64,000 nucleotides of DNA from Brucella pseudogrignonensis (GCF_032190615.1 NZ_JAVLAT010000002.1:248001-312000), one strand, 5' to 3'. Positions 27,809 through 37,033 are shown, numbered from the stretch's first letter. Numbers and translations: made by a program. Notes: generated by a model from the sequence alone, not told the origin.

Positions 27809-30012
27809 GATGAAACCTCCCTATTTTTTGTTAAATCGGGATCCGTACCTTTCCGAACACGTTTAAAAACTTGCTTAAAGAACACTCTGATCTGCTGAAT
27901 GGCCGAGACAGCGAAAGCAACAGGAACTATTATCCAGCTTCGGTATGACGGTGAAAAATCATTCACAACGGCAATCGCAGGTTTGCGGCCAAATGATGCC
28001 ATGGTCTGAATCAATGCATGGTTTGCATTTTGTTCATTCCGATCGGACTTCACCATCAAAAGAGATGTGTCGGTAGCACGTGAAAGCAAAATCGAGCCTT
28101 TATCGTCCCTAACTGCCGGAAGATCGACGAGAATAATTTTATGATCCAGACGCAATTGCGCAATCAGCTCGGCAAGCCAATCCCCCTCACGCATCTGTTT
28201 GCCAGGAGTAATAATATCGATGCCTGACCCGTGATCATGAACAAGTGTTGCGCCCGGAAGCAACCGGCCGGTTGGTGTAAAGCCATACTCGTTGTTTGGA
28301 AGACCGAATGCTTCTGATAGCCCCGACTGATCGTTTGTCGCGTCGATAACGGCCACAGCTATGCCGCTGGCCGCAAATTGTTGTGCCAGGGCGGTAATGA
28401 GGAGTGCTTTTCCCTCGCTATCCGAAAGAGAGACCACGGAAAGCGCTAGGGAATCGCGCCCGCGTGTTAATGATCGCAGACGGTCATGAACCGACTTTAC
28501 CGCACGACCAAAGGCACTGGCCGGATCAACGCCACGATTGATAAGCAATGACACTGTCAATCGGGGTGTTACCGGCAACAGCGTGGCTGCTGGAATGCCT
28601 GGCAAAATCATTGATGCCGTCTGAGCCGGACGGATTTTGTCGAAGGTTTCGCGTGCGATTGTGCCCGCAACTGCAATCAGACCACCAAGACCGAGCCCCA
28701 ACAAAAGCCAATTGAATAGATTGGGACTTGAACGTGCTGCTGATGGCTCTGCTGGGGATATCAGCTGCGCCTCAGGAACAGCAATACCATCTTGCTCAAT
28801 GAGTTGCTTGTAGCGCGTCAGATAGCTCTCATAGACTGTGCGGCTAGCATTGGCTTCGCGATCAAACTGAGCCACCTTGACCTGTGCCTGATTGGCTTCA
28901 GCGAGATCGCTTTCAGCTATCTTCAAAGCATCTTCCAATCCGGTGCGTCGTTGGTGCGCAATTTGTATTTCATTGCGAAGGCTCTTTATAATTTCGCCAA
29001 CTTGGGCCGAAATTTGCTGCTTAAGAGCTTCGCGTTCGGCCGTTAACACGGGAATTTCCGCGCTTTTCAAGGCACCGTTTGAACGCAACTCATCAAGCTG
29101 ACGCTCGACCCTAGCCTGCTCGTTTCGCAAATTTTGGATTGCTGGCGACGCCAATACTTCCGTTAAAGCAGGCGCTTCATTGCTGTCCTTCAAGCTTTCA
29201 GCCGTCCGCAGTCTGGCCTCAGCAAGCGACACCGCGCCCGTCGCTGCAACAATTTCAGTGTTTAAGGCTGCAACCTTCTGTGCCTGAAAACTGATCTGAC
29301 CCGGATCGCCCGCTAAACGTGACTTCTGCCGAAAGTTTTCCGCAGCACTTTCAGCGTTTTCAAGATCATTACGTAAAGTGACAAGCTTATCACCAAGCCA
29401 TTCGCTAACGCGTCGAGCAGCCGATTGTTGCACATCAATCTGATGGTCAAGATATGCCGTCGCAAAGGCGTTTGCAACTTTCGCCGCATACACAGGATCA
29501 GGCGCTCGATAGGATATAAAGATGGTATAAGATCGCCCATCATTGCTAACTCTAAGCCGCGACAACAACTGATCGATACGCTGTCTTTCCCGCAACTCGG
29601 GATCAACCTCACGAGCACCACGATCTTGCGCTGCAGACCGTGACGTTGAAGACAGTATTGTGCGAGACTGAAGCCCCGTCGGAACGTACACGTTCCCTTC
29701 TTGCAGAATATCAATGACCTTGCGGGCCATCATCCGTGAATTAATGATGTCGAGTTCTGAGCGCAACACCGGGCTGTCCTGTGGCAATGGCGTAATTGCA
29801 CTTTCATTTGGCAACGCTTGCAGACGGCGCATGTCCAGAACGAGAACAGATTCAGAGACATAACTAATTGGTGCGCAGAGATAGCCAACAAAGCCTACAC
29901 CAGCGCCGATTATGACCGGCACAATCAGCATGGCTTTCCTGCGTTTGATAATATCGAACAGGTCAGCCAACGGCTGACGCCCGTTTCCTGATGAAACGTC
30001 GGAGATAATCAC
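27805..30012 (-). CDS. Chain-length determinant/polysaccharide co-polymerase (ExoP/Wzc-like) with degenerate kinase domain
   Basis: 735 residues, GTG start at 30012 behind AAGGAGAA. Wzz domain with TM1 at about 28-48, large coiled periplasmic part (about 190-400), TM2 at about 433-451 and a cytoplasmic ATPase-like domain (about 500-690). The Walker A position reads SDSEGKALL (530-538), lacking the usual GxxGxGKS/T glycines and hydroxyl residue. Walker A' reads VIDATN (555-560) instead of hhhDxDxR. Walker B-like ILVDLP is kept. The C-terminus has no tyrosine cluster. It therefore looks structural rather than an active BY-kinase. A third hydrophobic stretch at 693-707 is unusual. Confidence 0.85.
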   Translation of the reverse strand: MIISDVSSGNGRQPLADLFDIIKRRKAMLIVPVIIGAGVGFVGYLCAPISYVSESVLVLDMRRLQALPNESAITPLPQDSPVLRSELDIINSRMMARKVIDILQEGNVYVPTGLQSRTILSSTSRSAAQDRGAREVDPELRERQRIDQLLSRLRVSNDGRSYTIFISYRAPDPVYAAKVANAFATAYLDHQIDVQQSAARRVSEWLGDKLVTLRNDLENAESAAENFRQKSRLAGDPGQISFQAQKVAALNTEIVAATGAVSLAEARLRTAESLKDSNEAPALTEVLASPAIQNLRNEQARVERQLDELRSNGALKSAEIPVLTAEREALKQQISAQVGEIIKSLRNEIQIAHQRRTGLEDALKIAESDLAEANQAQVKVAQFDREANASRTVYESYLTRYKQLIEQDGIAVPEAQLISPAEPSAARSSPNLFNWLLLGLGLGGLIAVAGTIARETFDKIRPAQTASMILPGIPAATLLPVTPRLTVSLLINRGVDPASAFGRAVKSVHDRLRSLTRGRDSLALSVVSLSDSEGKALLITALAQQFAASGIAVAVIDATNDQSGLSEAFGLPNNEYGFTPTGRLLPGATLVHDHGSGIDIITPGKQMREGDWLAELIAQLRLDHKIILVDLPAVRDDKGSILLSRATDTSLLMVKSDRNEQNANHALIQTMASFGRKPAIAVVNDFSPSYRSWIIVPVAFAVSAIQQIRVFFKQVFKRVRKGTDPDLTKNREVSS

Positions 30013-30045
30013 AAAAATTCTCCTTAAAGGGCAGTTTCGCTTTCG

Positions 30046-30822
30046 CTACTGCAAGTCGGAAAACGATGTCTCCGAAGGGAAAAGCTCGTTGATGATACAA
30101 GCAACTTCCGTGCGATTTGACGCCTTCAACTTCTTCATGATGTTGCGAATATGCACTTTTACGGTGCTTTCACGCAGCTTAAGCTCATAAGCGATAATCT
30201 TGTTCGCTTTTCCGCGACGCAAAGCATTCACGACCTCTGCCTGACGTTGCGTAAACATTCCGCCAAGAGGTTGAAGTCTATGGGAGTTGGGGTCCGTTGC
30301 ATGCCGCAAGGCCAAAACACTGCTTGCAGGAACGAAGGTTCCGCCAGCCAGCGCGAGGCGTAATGCTTCAACACAGACATTCACATTGACGGAAGTCGGA
30401 ATGTAACCCTTAACACCATAATCAAGCGCTTTAAGCACCTGAGAAATGTCTTCTTTATCTGCCAGAATAATGACTGGAGCAGGCGCACAATCGTTAACAA
30501 TGCGGCTAAGGTAGTTACCCACGGCGGGATCAGAAACTTTCTGACCGCCAATATTGAACAAAACCGCGCTAACGGTCCGGCCACGACGTTGGTGCTGCAA
30601 CTGTTCAAAAGAACTGAACGTTGCGATTGTCATCTCTATACTGTGATTTGTCAGTCCGTGAGCGAGACATTCTCTGTCTAATGCACGGTTATCTATGATC
30701 ACCAATAAAGGCAGCAAGCTATCAAAAGAGTCTTCAGACTTTAATGACGCCCCCTTAACCGGCATATTAGTATTGTTTTTGGAATTGCCCGACATTCCGT
30801 TAAAATGCGGAGAAATGTTCAT
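30046..30822 (-). CDS. LuxR-family regulator with atypical receiver domain
   Basis: 258 residues. The C-terminal LuxR helix-turn-helix is intact: FTQRQAEVVNALRRGKANKIIAYEL, then STVKVHIRNIMKKLKASNRTEVA (about 190-240). The N-terminal half has receiver-like strands, but the acidic pair reads DN (44-45) and the phosphoacceptor position is Asn90 in VLFNIGG instead of Asp. Phosphorylation is thus unlikely by the usual route. It is directly upstream (33 bases) of the ExoP/ExoF-like genes and probably regulates polysaccharide export. Start ATG preceded by GAGGG. Confidence 0.85.
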   Translation of the reverse strand: MNISPHFNGMSGNSKNNTNMPVKGASLKSEDSFDSLLPLLVIIDNRALDRECLAHGLTNHSIEMTIATFSSFEQLQHQRRGRTVSAVLFNIGGQKVSDPAVGNYLSRIVNDCAPAPVIILADKEDISQVLKALDYGVKGYIPTSVNVNVCVEALRLALAGGTFVPASSVLALRHATDPNSHRLQPLGGMFTQRQAEVVNALRRGKANKIIAYELKLRESTVKVHIRNIMKKLKASNRTEVACIINELFPSETSFSDLQ

Positions 30823-31210
30823 AATCTTTGCCCTCTAATCCGAATTATGCATACAGTTCCACTCTCTTACGCATCAATTTATGATGCGCTTCTGCTTCTT
30901 TATCGGTATAATAATCAGGATGTACTTTTAACCACGCAAACAATTATTGTTTTTATTACTTATTGACGAAAAGATTGCCCGAATTCCATTTCATTGTCAT
31001 TAACCTAGATTAGGCAGTTCCGTGAAATATGGTTTAGTGAAATATCAAATATATACGCAATTAGTGGTAGATTTTACTACCTTGCCAAAAGATTGCTGCT
31101 CACGGAAACTTACTGAAACTGCAAGTACCTGACCTACAGCGAATTTTCTGTGCTGTTGAGAGTCAGGGGGAATTAAAGGCTTCCTGAAGATCACGGCAGG
31201 ACACAGATCA
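30823..31210. promoter_or_regulatory. Divergent regulatory region between luxR-type and crp/fnr-type genes
   Basis: A 388-base AT-rich gap. Two palindromes stand out: cGCATCA-ATTTA-TGATGCg (30870-30888, 7-bp arms) and AAACAAT-T-ATTGTTT (30938-30952, 7-bp arms). Both are about 50-130 bases upstream of the LuxR-type start and are candidate operators for one of the two flanking regulators. No gene is seen. Confidence 0.45.
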
Positions 31211-31969
31211 ATGGCGCTACATGCTGATGAAGCCAAGTCTCTGCGGCACTTTATGGAAAGCGTGCCGATAAGTGCCGTTTTTGATGACAATGATAAGAAC
31301 GCACTGCAAACTTTGACTGTCTCGTTAAAGACCTACCCACCTCACTCAGTTGTAAGCAGTCAAGGGGACTGGGCCAATACCGTCCATATTATAAAAAGCG
31401 GATGGGGTTGCATTTATCGTGATCTCGCCGATGGCGACCGCCAAATAATGGATTTTCCAATGAAGGGCGATTTCATTGGCTTTAGAACAGGCATTGGCTT
31501 CAACTATTATACTTTGATTGCCGTCACCGAACTATCCGTTTTTGAAATATCAATCGATCATTTAACAGAAAGCCTATTAGCCTCACCCCGCCTTGCCATG
31601 ACATTCATGGAATTAATGGCGCGGCAGCGCTCCATTTTCATAGAACATCTTATTAGTCTTGGGAGAAGAAGTGCGCTCGTTCGCGTTGCACACTTGCTTC
31701 TCGAATTGGGCCAGCGTGCGCGCATGAATGGGACAAGTGACGAGAATAGCTTTTTCTGCCCACTGACACAAAGCGAGTTGGCGGACGCCTTGGGGTTAAC
31801 ACCAATTCACACGAACAGAATGTTGCGTGACTTAAGGGAGGAGGACCTGCTGATCTTTAAAAATAATGAAGTAGAGTTTCTTAATCGCGCTGCACTTGTT
31901 CACATCTCCAGCTTTGATGAAAACTACCTGACGATGGAAATTTTCCCCCGGTTTCGCGTAAGCCGTTAA
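31211..31969 (+). CDS. Crp/Fnr family transcriptional regulator
   Basis: 252 residues. Cyclic-nucleotide-binding-like beta barrel (about 20-135: VSSQGDWANTVHIIKSGWGCIYRDL, then GDFIGFRTG) is followed by a helix and a winged helix with the Crp-type recognition region LTQSELADALGLTPIHTNRMLRDLREE (about 185-212). No N-terminal Fnr cysteines are seen, so it is not an oxygen-sensing Fnr. Divergent from the polysaccharide regulator, which makes it a candidate for co-regulating that locus. Confidence 0.87.
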   Translation: MALHADEAKSLRHFMESVPISAVFDDNDKNALQTLTVSLKTYPPHSVVSSQGDWANTVHIIKSGWGCIYRDLADGDRQIMDFPMKGDFIGFRTGIGFNYYTLIAVTELSVFEISIDHLTESLLASPRLAMTFMELMARQRSIFIEHLISLGRRSALVRVAHLLLELGQRARMNGTSDENSFFCPLTQSELADALGLTPIHTNRMLRDLREEDLLIFKNNEVEFLNRAALVHISSFDENYLTMEIFPRFRVSR

Positions 31970-32018
31970 TCAGTGAACAGTAAAAGAAACAACACAGGCC
32001 TGTTGCTCTTCTGACATA

Positions 32019-32048
32019 AATTGCCTAGCTGTAAGACAGATTGCAATT
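32019..32048. promoter_or_regulatory. Imperfect palindrome upstream of the gntR gene, possible autoregulatory operator
   Basis: AATTGC (32019-32024) mirrors GCAATT (32043-32048), and between them CTGT (32029-32032) mirrors ACAG (32036-32039). The right half contains GACAGATT, shared with the operator-like repeat upstream of aspA at 34252-34262. This is consistent with the GntR regulator binding its own promoter; not demonstrated. Confidence 0.4.
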
Positions 32049-32066
32049 AAAGGGGAGAGCATTGGG

Positions 32067-32777
32067 GTGGTCACTGAATGGCTGGCAGATTCCAGTCCGG
32101 TAAGCCGGAAAAGTGCTGCGGAAATCGTTTTTGAGGATATTCGTTCGGCCATTGCAAAGGGAAGACTGGCGGTTGGAACACGCCTGCCCTCGGAAGCTCA
32201 GCTTGCTGAAAAATATAGCGTCAGTCGCCCGATCGTGCGCGAGGCATTGCGCTCGCTGCAAACGCTTGGCCTCACCCATACCCGCACCGGAAGCGGCACT
32301 TATGTGCTTAAAACATCACCTGGCCCGGAACTGAGTTATGGCGGCTATTCAGCGCGCGATCTGATCGAGGCCCGCCCCTTCATCGAAGTGCCAGCAGCCG
32401 GATGGGCCGCAATCCGCCACACGGATGATCAGATGGCAAAGCTCATTGATCTTTGCGATCGCATGGAAAAGCAGACCGATCCGCATAAATGGGTGCTGCT
32501 CGACACCGAATTTCACAGCATGATTGCCTCTGCTTCCGGCAATGCCATGTTTGCAAAAATCGTTGCTGATGCCCGCGTGGCGCTTTCCCGCCAGTCTGAA
32601 CTCGTCAATCTCATGGCCGGTCGCCGCGAGGCTTCCAACATCGAGCATCGCCAGATTGCCGAGGCTATCAAGAGTGGCTCCGAAGAACAGGCGCGTCTCG
32701 CTATGCAGAGCCATCTCGGTCAGGTGAAGCTGGCCGTCACCACCATTATGGCGAAAGAAAAAAGCGCATCAGACTGA
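32067..32777 (+). CDS. FadR-type GntR family regulator (FCD domain)
   Basis: 236 residues with a GTG start at 32067 behind AGGGGAGAG. N-terminal GntR winged helix (about 15-80: IVFEDIRSAIAKGRLAVGTRLPSEAQLA, then SRPIVREALRSL as recognition helix). FCD ligand-binding domain follows (about 98-225), with the usual metal-binding Asp/His pattern (DTEFHSMIASASGN). It is convergent with aspA and close to ansP/ansA. With the TCTGTC/GACAGA palindrome upstream of aspA, it is the likely regulator of aspartate/asparagine catabolism here. Confidence 0.87.
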   Translation: MVTEWLADSSPVSRKSAAEIVFEDIRSAIAKGRLAVGTRLPSEAQLAEKYSVSRPIVREALRSLQTLGLTHTRTGSGTYVLKTSPGPELSYGGYSARDLIEARPFIEVPAAGWAAIRHTDDQMAKLIDLCDRMEKQTDPHKWVLLDTEFHSMIASASGNAMFAKIVADARVALSRQSELVNLMAGRREASNIEHRQIAEAIKSGSEEQARLAMQSHLGQVKLAVTTIMAKEKSASD

Positions 32778-32804
32778 TGTCCGATGCGCCATTTTAAAGC
32801 ATTC

Positions 32805-34208
32805 TCAGGCTTCAATCGCCAGATTGGCAAGGTGCTCAGGCCTGAGCGCCTGCTGCAATTGTTCCGCTGTCATATGGCCCTGCGCAAGCACAACCTCCGG
32901 CACTGTTTGACCGGTGGCAAGCGCTTCCTGTGCAACTTTTGTTGCTGCATAATAGCCGATCAGCGGATTAAGTGCTGTGGCAAGACCGATGGATTCCTCC
33001 ACACGCCGCGCCATGATTTCCGGATTGGCGGTAATGCCATCCACACAACGTTCTGCAAGAATGCGGCAGGCAGCACCCAGATGGCTGATGCTTTCCGACA
33101 GTGAGCGCACGATGATCGGCTCAAAAGCGTTCAACTGCAGCTGACCGCCTTCGGCTGCCATGGTGATCGTGATGTCGCTGCCGATGACCGCAAAAGCCAC
33201 CTGATTGACCACTTCCGGGATCACCGGATTGATCTTGCCCGGCATGATGCTGGATCCTGCCTGAACGGCTGGCAGGTTGATTTCGCCGATACCGGCACGC
33301 GGACCGGACGACAAAAGCCGCAGATCGTTGCAGGTCTTGGAAAGTTTGACCGCAACGCGCTTCAAAACGCCTGAAAGATGCACGAAAGCACCGGGATCCT
33401 GTGTTGCCTCAATCAGATCGCTGGCTGTGACCAGCGGGCGACCCGTCAAACGCGAAAGATGCTCGCAGGCAAGCGCTGCATAGCCTTTCGGCGCATTAAG
33501 CCCAGTGCCGATTGCCGTGGCGCCCAGATTGATTTCGTGCAGAAGCTTTGCCGATTCAAGCAGCCGCAGGCGATCTTCGCCAAGCATCACTGCAAAGGTG
33601 CGAAACTCCTGACCCAGCGTCATCGGAACCGCATCCTGAAGCTGCGTACGCCCAACCTTCAGCATCTTGTCGAATTCGCGCGCTTTACGCTCAAACGATG
33701 CCTGAAGCAGCTCCATGCAATCCGCCAGTTCATCTATGGCTTCAATCACACCCACGTTAATCGCAGTTGGATAGGCATCATTGGTCGACTGGCTGAGATT
33801 GACATGGTCGTTGGGATGCAGATGCGCGTAGTCGCCCTTTTCATGCCCAAGCAATTCCAGCGCACGGTTGGCGATAACCTCGTTCGCATTCATATTAGTC
33901 GACGTACCGGCACCCCCCTGAATCACATCGACCACGAACTGATCGTGCAGGGCACCATCGCGAATTTCGCGGCATGCACTCACAATCGCATCCAGATGTT
34001 GACGGCTCAACAGGCCGAGCTCGTGATTGGCCAGCGCTGCAGCTTCTTTGACGAAGGTGAGGCCACGCACGAGATAGGGATAGCGTCCGATGCTGACGCC
34101 TGTAATCTGAAAATTATCCAATGCTCGCGCCGTATGGACGCCCCAGTAAGCATCTGCAGGCACCTCCTTTGCACCAAGCAGGTCATGTTCAACGCGCGTT
34201 CCGACCAC
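32805..34208 (-). CDS. aspA: Aspartate ammonia-lyase
   Basis: 467 residues from the GTG at 34208, chosen because AGGAGG (34214-34219 on the opposite strand) is 5-6 bases upstream; the frame open to 34286 crosses the operator palindrome. Fumarase/aspartase superfamily with the signature GSSIMPGKINP (about 318-328), GGAGTSTNMNANEV and the catalytic loop intact. GTGLNAPKGYA and QDPGAFVH fit aspartase better than fumarase. It converts L-aspartate to fumarate and ammonia, completing the path from asparagine with the permease and asparaginase encoded divergently. Confidence 0.93.
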   Translation of the reverse strand: MVGTRVEHDLLGAKEVPADAYWGVHTARALDNFQITGVSIGRYPYLVRGLTFVKEAAALANHELGLLSRQHLDAIVSACREIRDGALHDQFVVDVIQGGAGTSTNMNANEVIANRALELLGHEKGDYAHLHPNDHVNLSQSTNDAYPTAINVGVIEAIDELADCMELLQASFERKAREFDKMLKVGRTQLQDAVPMTLGQEFRTFAVMLGEDRLRLLESAKLLHEINLGATAIGTGLNAPKGYAALACEHLSRLTGRPLVTASDLIEATQDPGAFVHLSGVLKRVAVKLSKTCNDLRLLSSGPRAGIGEINLPAVQAGSSIMPGKINPVIPEVVNQVAFAVIGSDITITMAAEGGQLQLNAFEPIIVRSLSESISHLGAACRILAERCVDGITANPEIMARRVEESIGLATALNPLIGYYAATKVAQEALATGQTVPEVVLAQGHMTAEQLQQALRPEHLANLAIEA

Positions 34209-34231
34209 TTTGTCCTCCTGAACTCGAAACG

Positions 34232-34262
34232 TTAAATCTGTCTGACAGCATGACAGATTTAA
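34232..34262. promoter_or_regulatory. Perfect inverted repeat in the aspA/ansP intergenic region, likely GntR operator
   Basis: TTAAATCTGTC (34232-34242) and its exact complement GACAGATTTAA (34252-34262) flank a 9-base spacer. It lies 24 bases upstream of the aspA start codon, overlapping where aspA transcripts begin. The left arm recurs at 34343. A nested CTGTC-T-GACAG (34238-34248) also exists. Best candidate for the binding site of the FadR-type regulator encoded next to aspA. Confidence 0.65.
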
Positions 34263-34342
34263 TTCGGTTACTCCTCCTTGCGACAATCGTCAACTCACTT
34301 GTGAACTTGACTCATGTTTTCTGATATGCGTTAAAGCCGCAA

Positions 34343-34373
34343 TTAAATCTGTCATGCAGCTTTACAGAAAATG
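34343..34373. promoter_or_regulatory. Second copy of the operator half-site
   Basis: An exact repeat of the 11-mer TTAAATCTGTC (34343-34353), 111 bases from the first copy, is followed at the matching distance by a degenerate right arm containing ACAGA. Two sites in the same divergent region fit cooperative binding or separate control of aspA and ansP. The rest of the 34209-34583 gap holds no gene. Confidence 0.5.
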
Positions 34374-34583
34374 CAATGGGAACGAATTGAAGCGTGACAA
34401 GAAATCTGCCCATAGCGGCGCTGAGGTTTCTTTTCTCGACAGTGCTTTGAATTAAAACAACAGATGCATTGCCGCGCCGCGTAGGCGCTCCATGTATCCG
34501 ACTGTTTCAACACTGTCGTTACTCATTGCGATCACTGCAAAAGCTATAGAATTTGTTCAAAACTGAGCTCTCAGGGAGGAGCG

Positions 34584-36053
34584 ATGACAACGGAAAATTT
34601 CAAGGTCACACCCGCCGAGCGTGAACTCTTCACAGAAGAGGATCGTGGCTATCACAAAGCGCTGAAGCCGCGTCAGATTCAGATGATTGCCATCGGGGGA
34701 GCAATCGGAACGGGTCTGTTTCTGGGTGCAGGCGGACGTCTGGTACAGGCTGGTCCGTCGCTTGTGTTCGTTTATGCGGTCTGTGGTTTTTTCGCATTTC
34801 TGGTGCTGCGCGCCCTTGGCGAGCTGATTATGCATCGCCCGAGCTCCGGCTCCTTCGTTTCCTATGCCCGCGAATTCTACGGCGAGAAAATGGCCTTTGC
34901 GGCTGGCTGGATGTACTGGCTTAACTGGGCCATGACCTCAATTGCAGACGTGACCGCCGTCGCCCTCTACATGAATTTCTTCAAGCATTACGTGCCCTGG
35001 CTCGAAGGGATCGACCAGTGGATGTTTGCGATGACCGCGCTCGTCCTCGTGCTGTCGATGAACCTGCTCTCGGTCAAGGTTTTCGGCGAACTGGAATTCT
35101 GGTTCAGCCTTGTCAAAGTGCTGTCGTTGGTAATTTTCCTTGCTGTCGGCATTTATTTCGTCGTGTCCGGCACCCCGATCGATGGCCATCAGCCGGGTTT
35201 CCATCTCATTCGTGAAAGCGGCGGTTTCTTTCCGAACGGTATCCTGCCCGCCCTTGTCATCATACAAGGCGTGGTCTTCGCCTATGCCTCGATCGAGCTG
35301 ATCGGCACCACGGCTGGTGAAACCGAAGACCCGCGCAAGATCATGCCGGGCGCGATTAAAACAGTCGTTTTCCGTCTTCTGGTCTTTTATGTCGGCTCGG
35401 TTCTGCTGCTTACCCTTCTGCTGCCACATACACTCTATTCGGCTGGCGAAAGCCCTTTCGTGACCTTCTTCAGCAAGATCGGTGTTGAGGGCGCGGATAT
35501 CATTATGAACCTCGTCGTGTTGACTGCGGTTCTGTCATCGCTGAATGCCGGCCTCTATTCGACGGGGCGCATTCTGCACTCTATGGCTGTTTCGGGCTCT
35601 GCGCCGGCGGCACTGGCCAAGATGAACAAAAGCGGCGTTCCTTATGGCGGCATTGCTGTTACCGCAGTCGTCACCGCAATTGGCGTTGCACTCAATGCCG
35701 TTGTGCCAGCCGCAGCCTTTGAAATTGCACTGAACCTTGCTTCGCTGGGCATCATAACCGCCTGGGGCGTGATCATCCTGTGCCAGCTTAAGCTTTGGCA
35801 TTTGTCACGCAAAGGCGAGATCGCACGTCCGGACTTCCGTATGTTCGGCGCGCCCTATACTGGCATCCTGACGCTGTTCTTCCTGTTTGGCGTTCTGGTT
35901 CTGATGGCAGCAGACTATCCGATCGGCTCTTACACGATCGGCTCGCTGATTATCATTGTACCCGCGCTGGTTATTGGCTGGTATGGTCTGCGTGACCGAA
36001 TCTATCGTCTGGCGGCAGAACGTGCTGCTGACACGCAAAAAGTAACTGATTGA
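34584..36053 (+). CDS. ansP: Amino-acid permease, L-asparagine permease-like (APC family)
   Basis: 489 residues with 12 membrane helices. APC-family amino-acid transporter: IQMIAIGGAIGTGLFLGAGG (first helix loop) and the later GELEFWFSLVKV and GETEDPRKIMPGAIK motifs place it in the AnsP/GabP/CycA group. Start preceded by GGGAGGAG. Directly followed by an asparaginase gene and divergent from aspA, so asparagine (or aspartate) is the likely substrate; other amino acids cannot be excluded. Confidence 0.82.
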   Translation: MTTENFKVTPAERELFTEEDRGYHKALKPRQIQMIAIGGAIGTGLFLGAGGRLVQAGPSLVFVYAVCGFFAFLVLRALGELIMHRPSSGSFVSYAREFYGEKMAFAAGWMYWLNWAMTSIADVTAVALYMNFFKHYVPWLEGIDQWMFAMTALVLVLSMNLLSVKVFGELEFWFSLVKVLSLVIFLAVGIYFVVSGTPIDGHQPGFHLIRESGGFFPNGILPALVIIQGVVFAYASIELIGTTAGETEDPRKIMPGAIKTVVFRLLVFYVGSVLLLTLLLPHTLYSAGESPFVTFFSKIGVEGADIIMNLVVLTAVLSSLNAGLYSTGRILHSMAVSGSAPAALAKMNKSGVPYGGIAVTAVVTAIGVALNAVVPAAAFEIALNLASLGIITAWGVIILCQLKLWHLSRKGEIARPDFRMFGAPYTGILTLFFLFGVLVLMAADYPIGSYTIGSLIIIVPALVIGWYGLRDRIYRLAAERAADTQKVTD

Positions 36054-36061
36054 GGGGCAGA

Positions 36062-37033
36062 GTGAGTAATTCGCAATTCAAACCATTGGTGGCGGTTATC
36101 GCCACCGGTGGAACTATTGCAAGCAAGCGCGGGAAAGATGGCGCAAGCACGCCGACGCTTAATGGTGACGATCTGCTTGCGACGCTTGGCGATGTCGGAG
36201 CGCAGCTGCGCCCCATTGATCTCATGGCAAAGGATTCATCGATCCTGACACTGATCGACATGCAGACTATCTCCGATGCTGTTGCAGCGCAGATTGCTGA
36301 TCCTGAAATTCATGGCGTTGTCGTGCTGCATGGCACGGATTCCATGGAAGAAACGGCCCTGCTCGTTCACCTGCAACACCGTCTTTCCAAACCGGTGATT
36401 TTCACCGGAGCGCAGTTCACTGCAGATCATCCCGATGCGGATGGACCATCCAATCTGACGACCGCAATCAATCTTGCAACGGACCCGGCCAATGCCCAAA
36501 AAGGCGTCTTGATTGCCTTTGGCGGCAGGATCTTGCCTACATGGGGCGCATTCAAGTTCAGCAGTGACCACGCTGATGCGTTTCGGGAAGTGCGCGATCT
36601 GGAAAGACCGGATGCTATCCGCCTGCCCGCATCGGTCAGCGCAACACGGGTCGATATTGTTGCCATTCATCCGGGTTGCGACGACCTGCATCTTCGGGCG
36701 AGCATTCAGGCTCAAAGCCACGGCATTGTGCTTGCAGCTCTTGGCTCTGGCAATGCCAATGCAACAATCGTTGCAGCCGTGAAAGAGTGTACGAAAAAAA
36801 ATATCCCGGTGGTGGTTTCGAGCCGCGTTCCAATCGGCGTTCTGGTGCCGGGTTATGGCGGCGGTGGTGGCGGCCATGATCTGGTTGCAGCCGGTGCTGT
36901 GCATTCACAGACTTTGCGTCCCGGTCAGGCGCGGATCCTTCTGGCAAGCCTGATTGCGAGCAAAAGCCCGAAGGGTGCAATTATCCGGGCCTTTGATGAT
37001 CTGAATCCCGAGAGCATTTCCAGTTTTCATTGA
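36062..37033 (+). CDS. ansA: L-asparaginase
   Basis: 323 residues from the GTG at 36062, with GAGGGGCAGA just upstream; a TTG at 36050 would add 4 residues. Type I/II bacterial asparaginase fold with the first catalytic motif VIATGGTIAS (Thr15/Thr18 region) and the second VLHGTDSMEETA (Thr-Asp). Hydrolyses L-asparagine to aspartate and ammonia. No signal peptide is seen, suggesting cytoplasmic action after uptake by the permease 9 bases upstream. Followed by a stem-loop over the stop codon and a strong terminator. Confidence 0.9.
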   Translation: MSNSQFKPLVAVIATGGTIASKRGKDGASTPTLNGDDLLATLGDVGAQLRPIDLMAKDSSILTLIDMQTISDAVAAQIADPEIHGVVVLHGTDSMEETALLVHLQHRLSKPVIFTGAQFTADHPDADGPSNLTTAINLATDPANAQKGVLIAFGGRILPTWGAFKFSSDHADAFREVRDLERPDAIRLPASVSATRVDIVAIHPGCDDLHLRASIQAQSHGIVLAALGSGNANATIVAAVKECTKKNIPVVVSSRVPIGVLVPGYGGGGGGHDLVAAGAVHSQTLRPGQARILLASLIASKSPKGAIIRAFDDLNPESISSFH

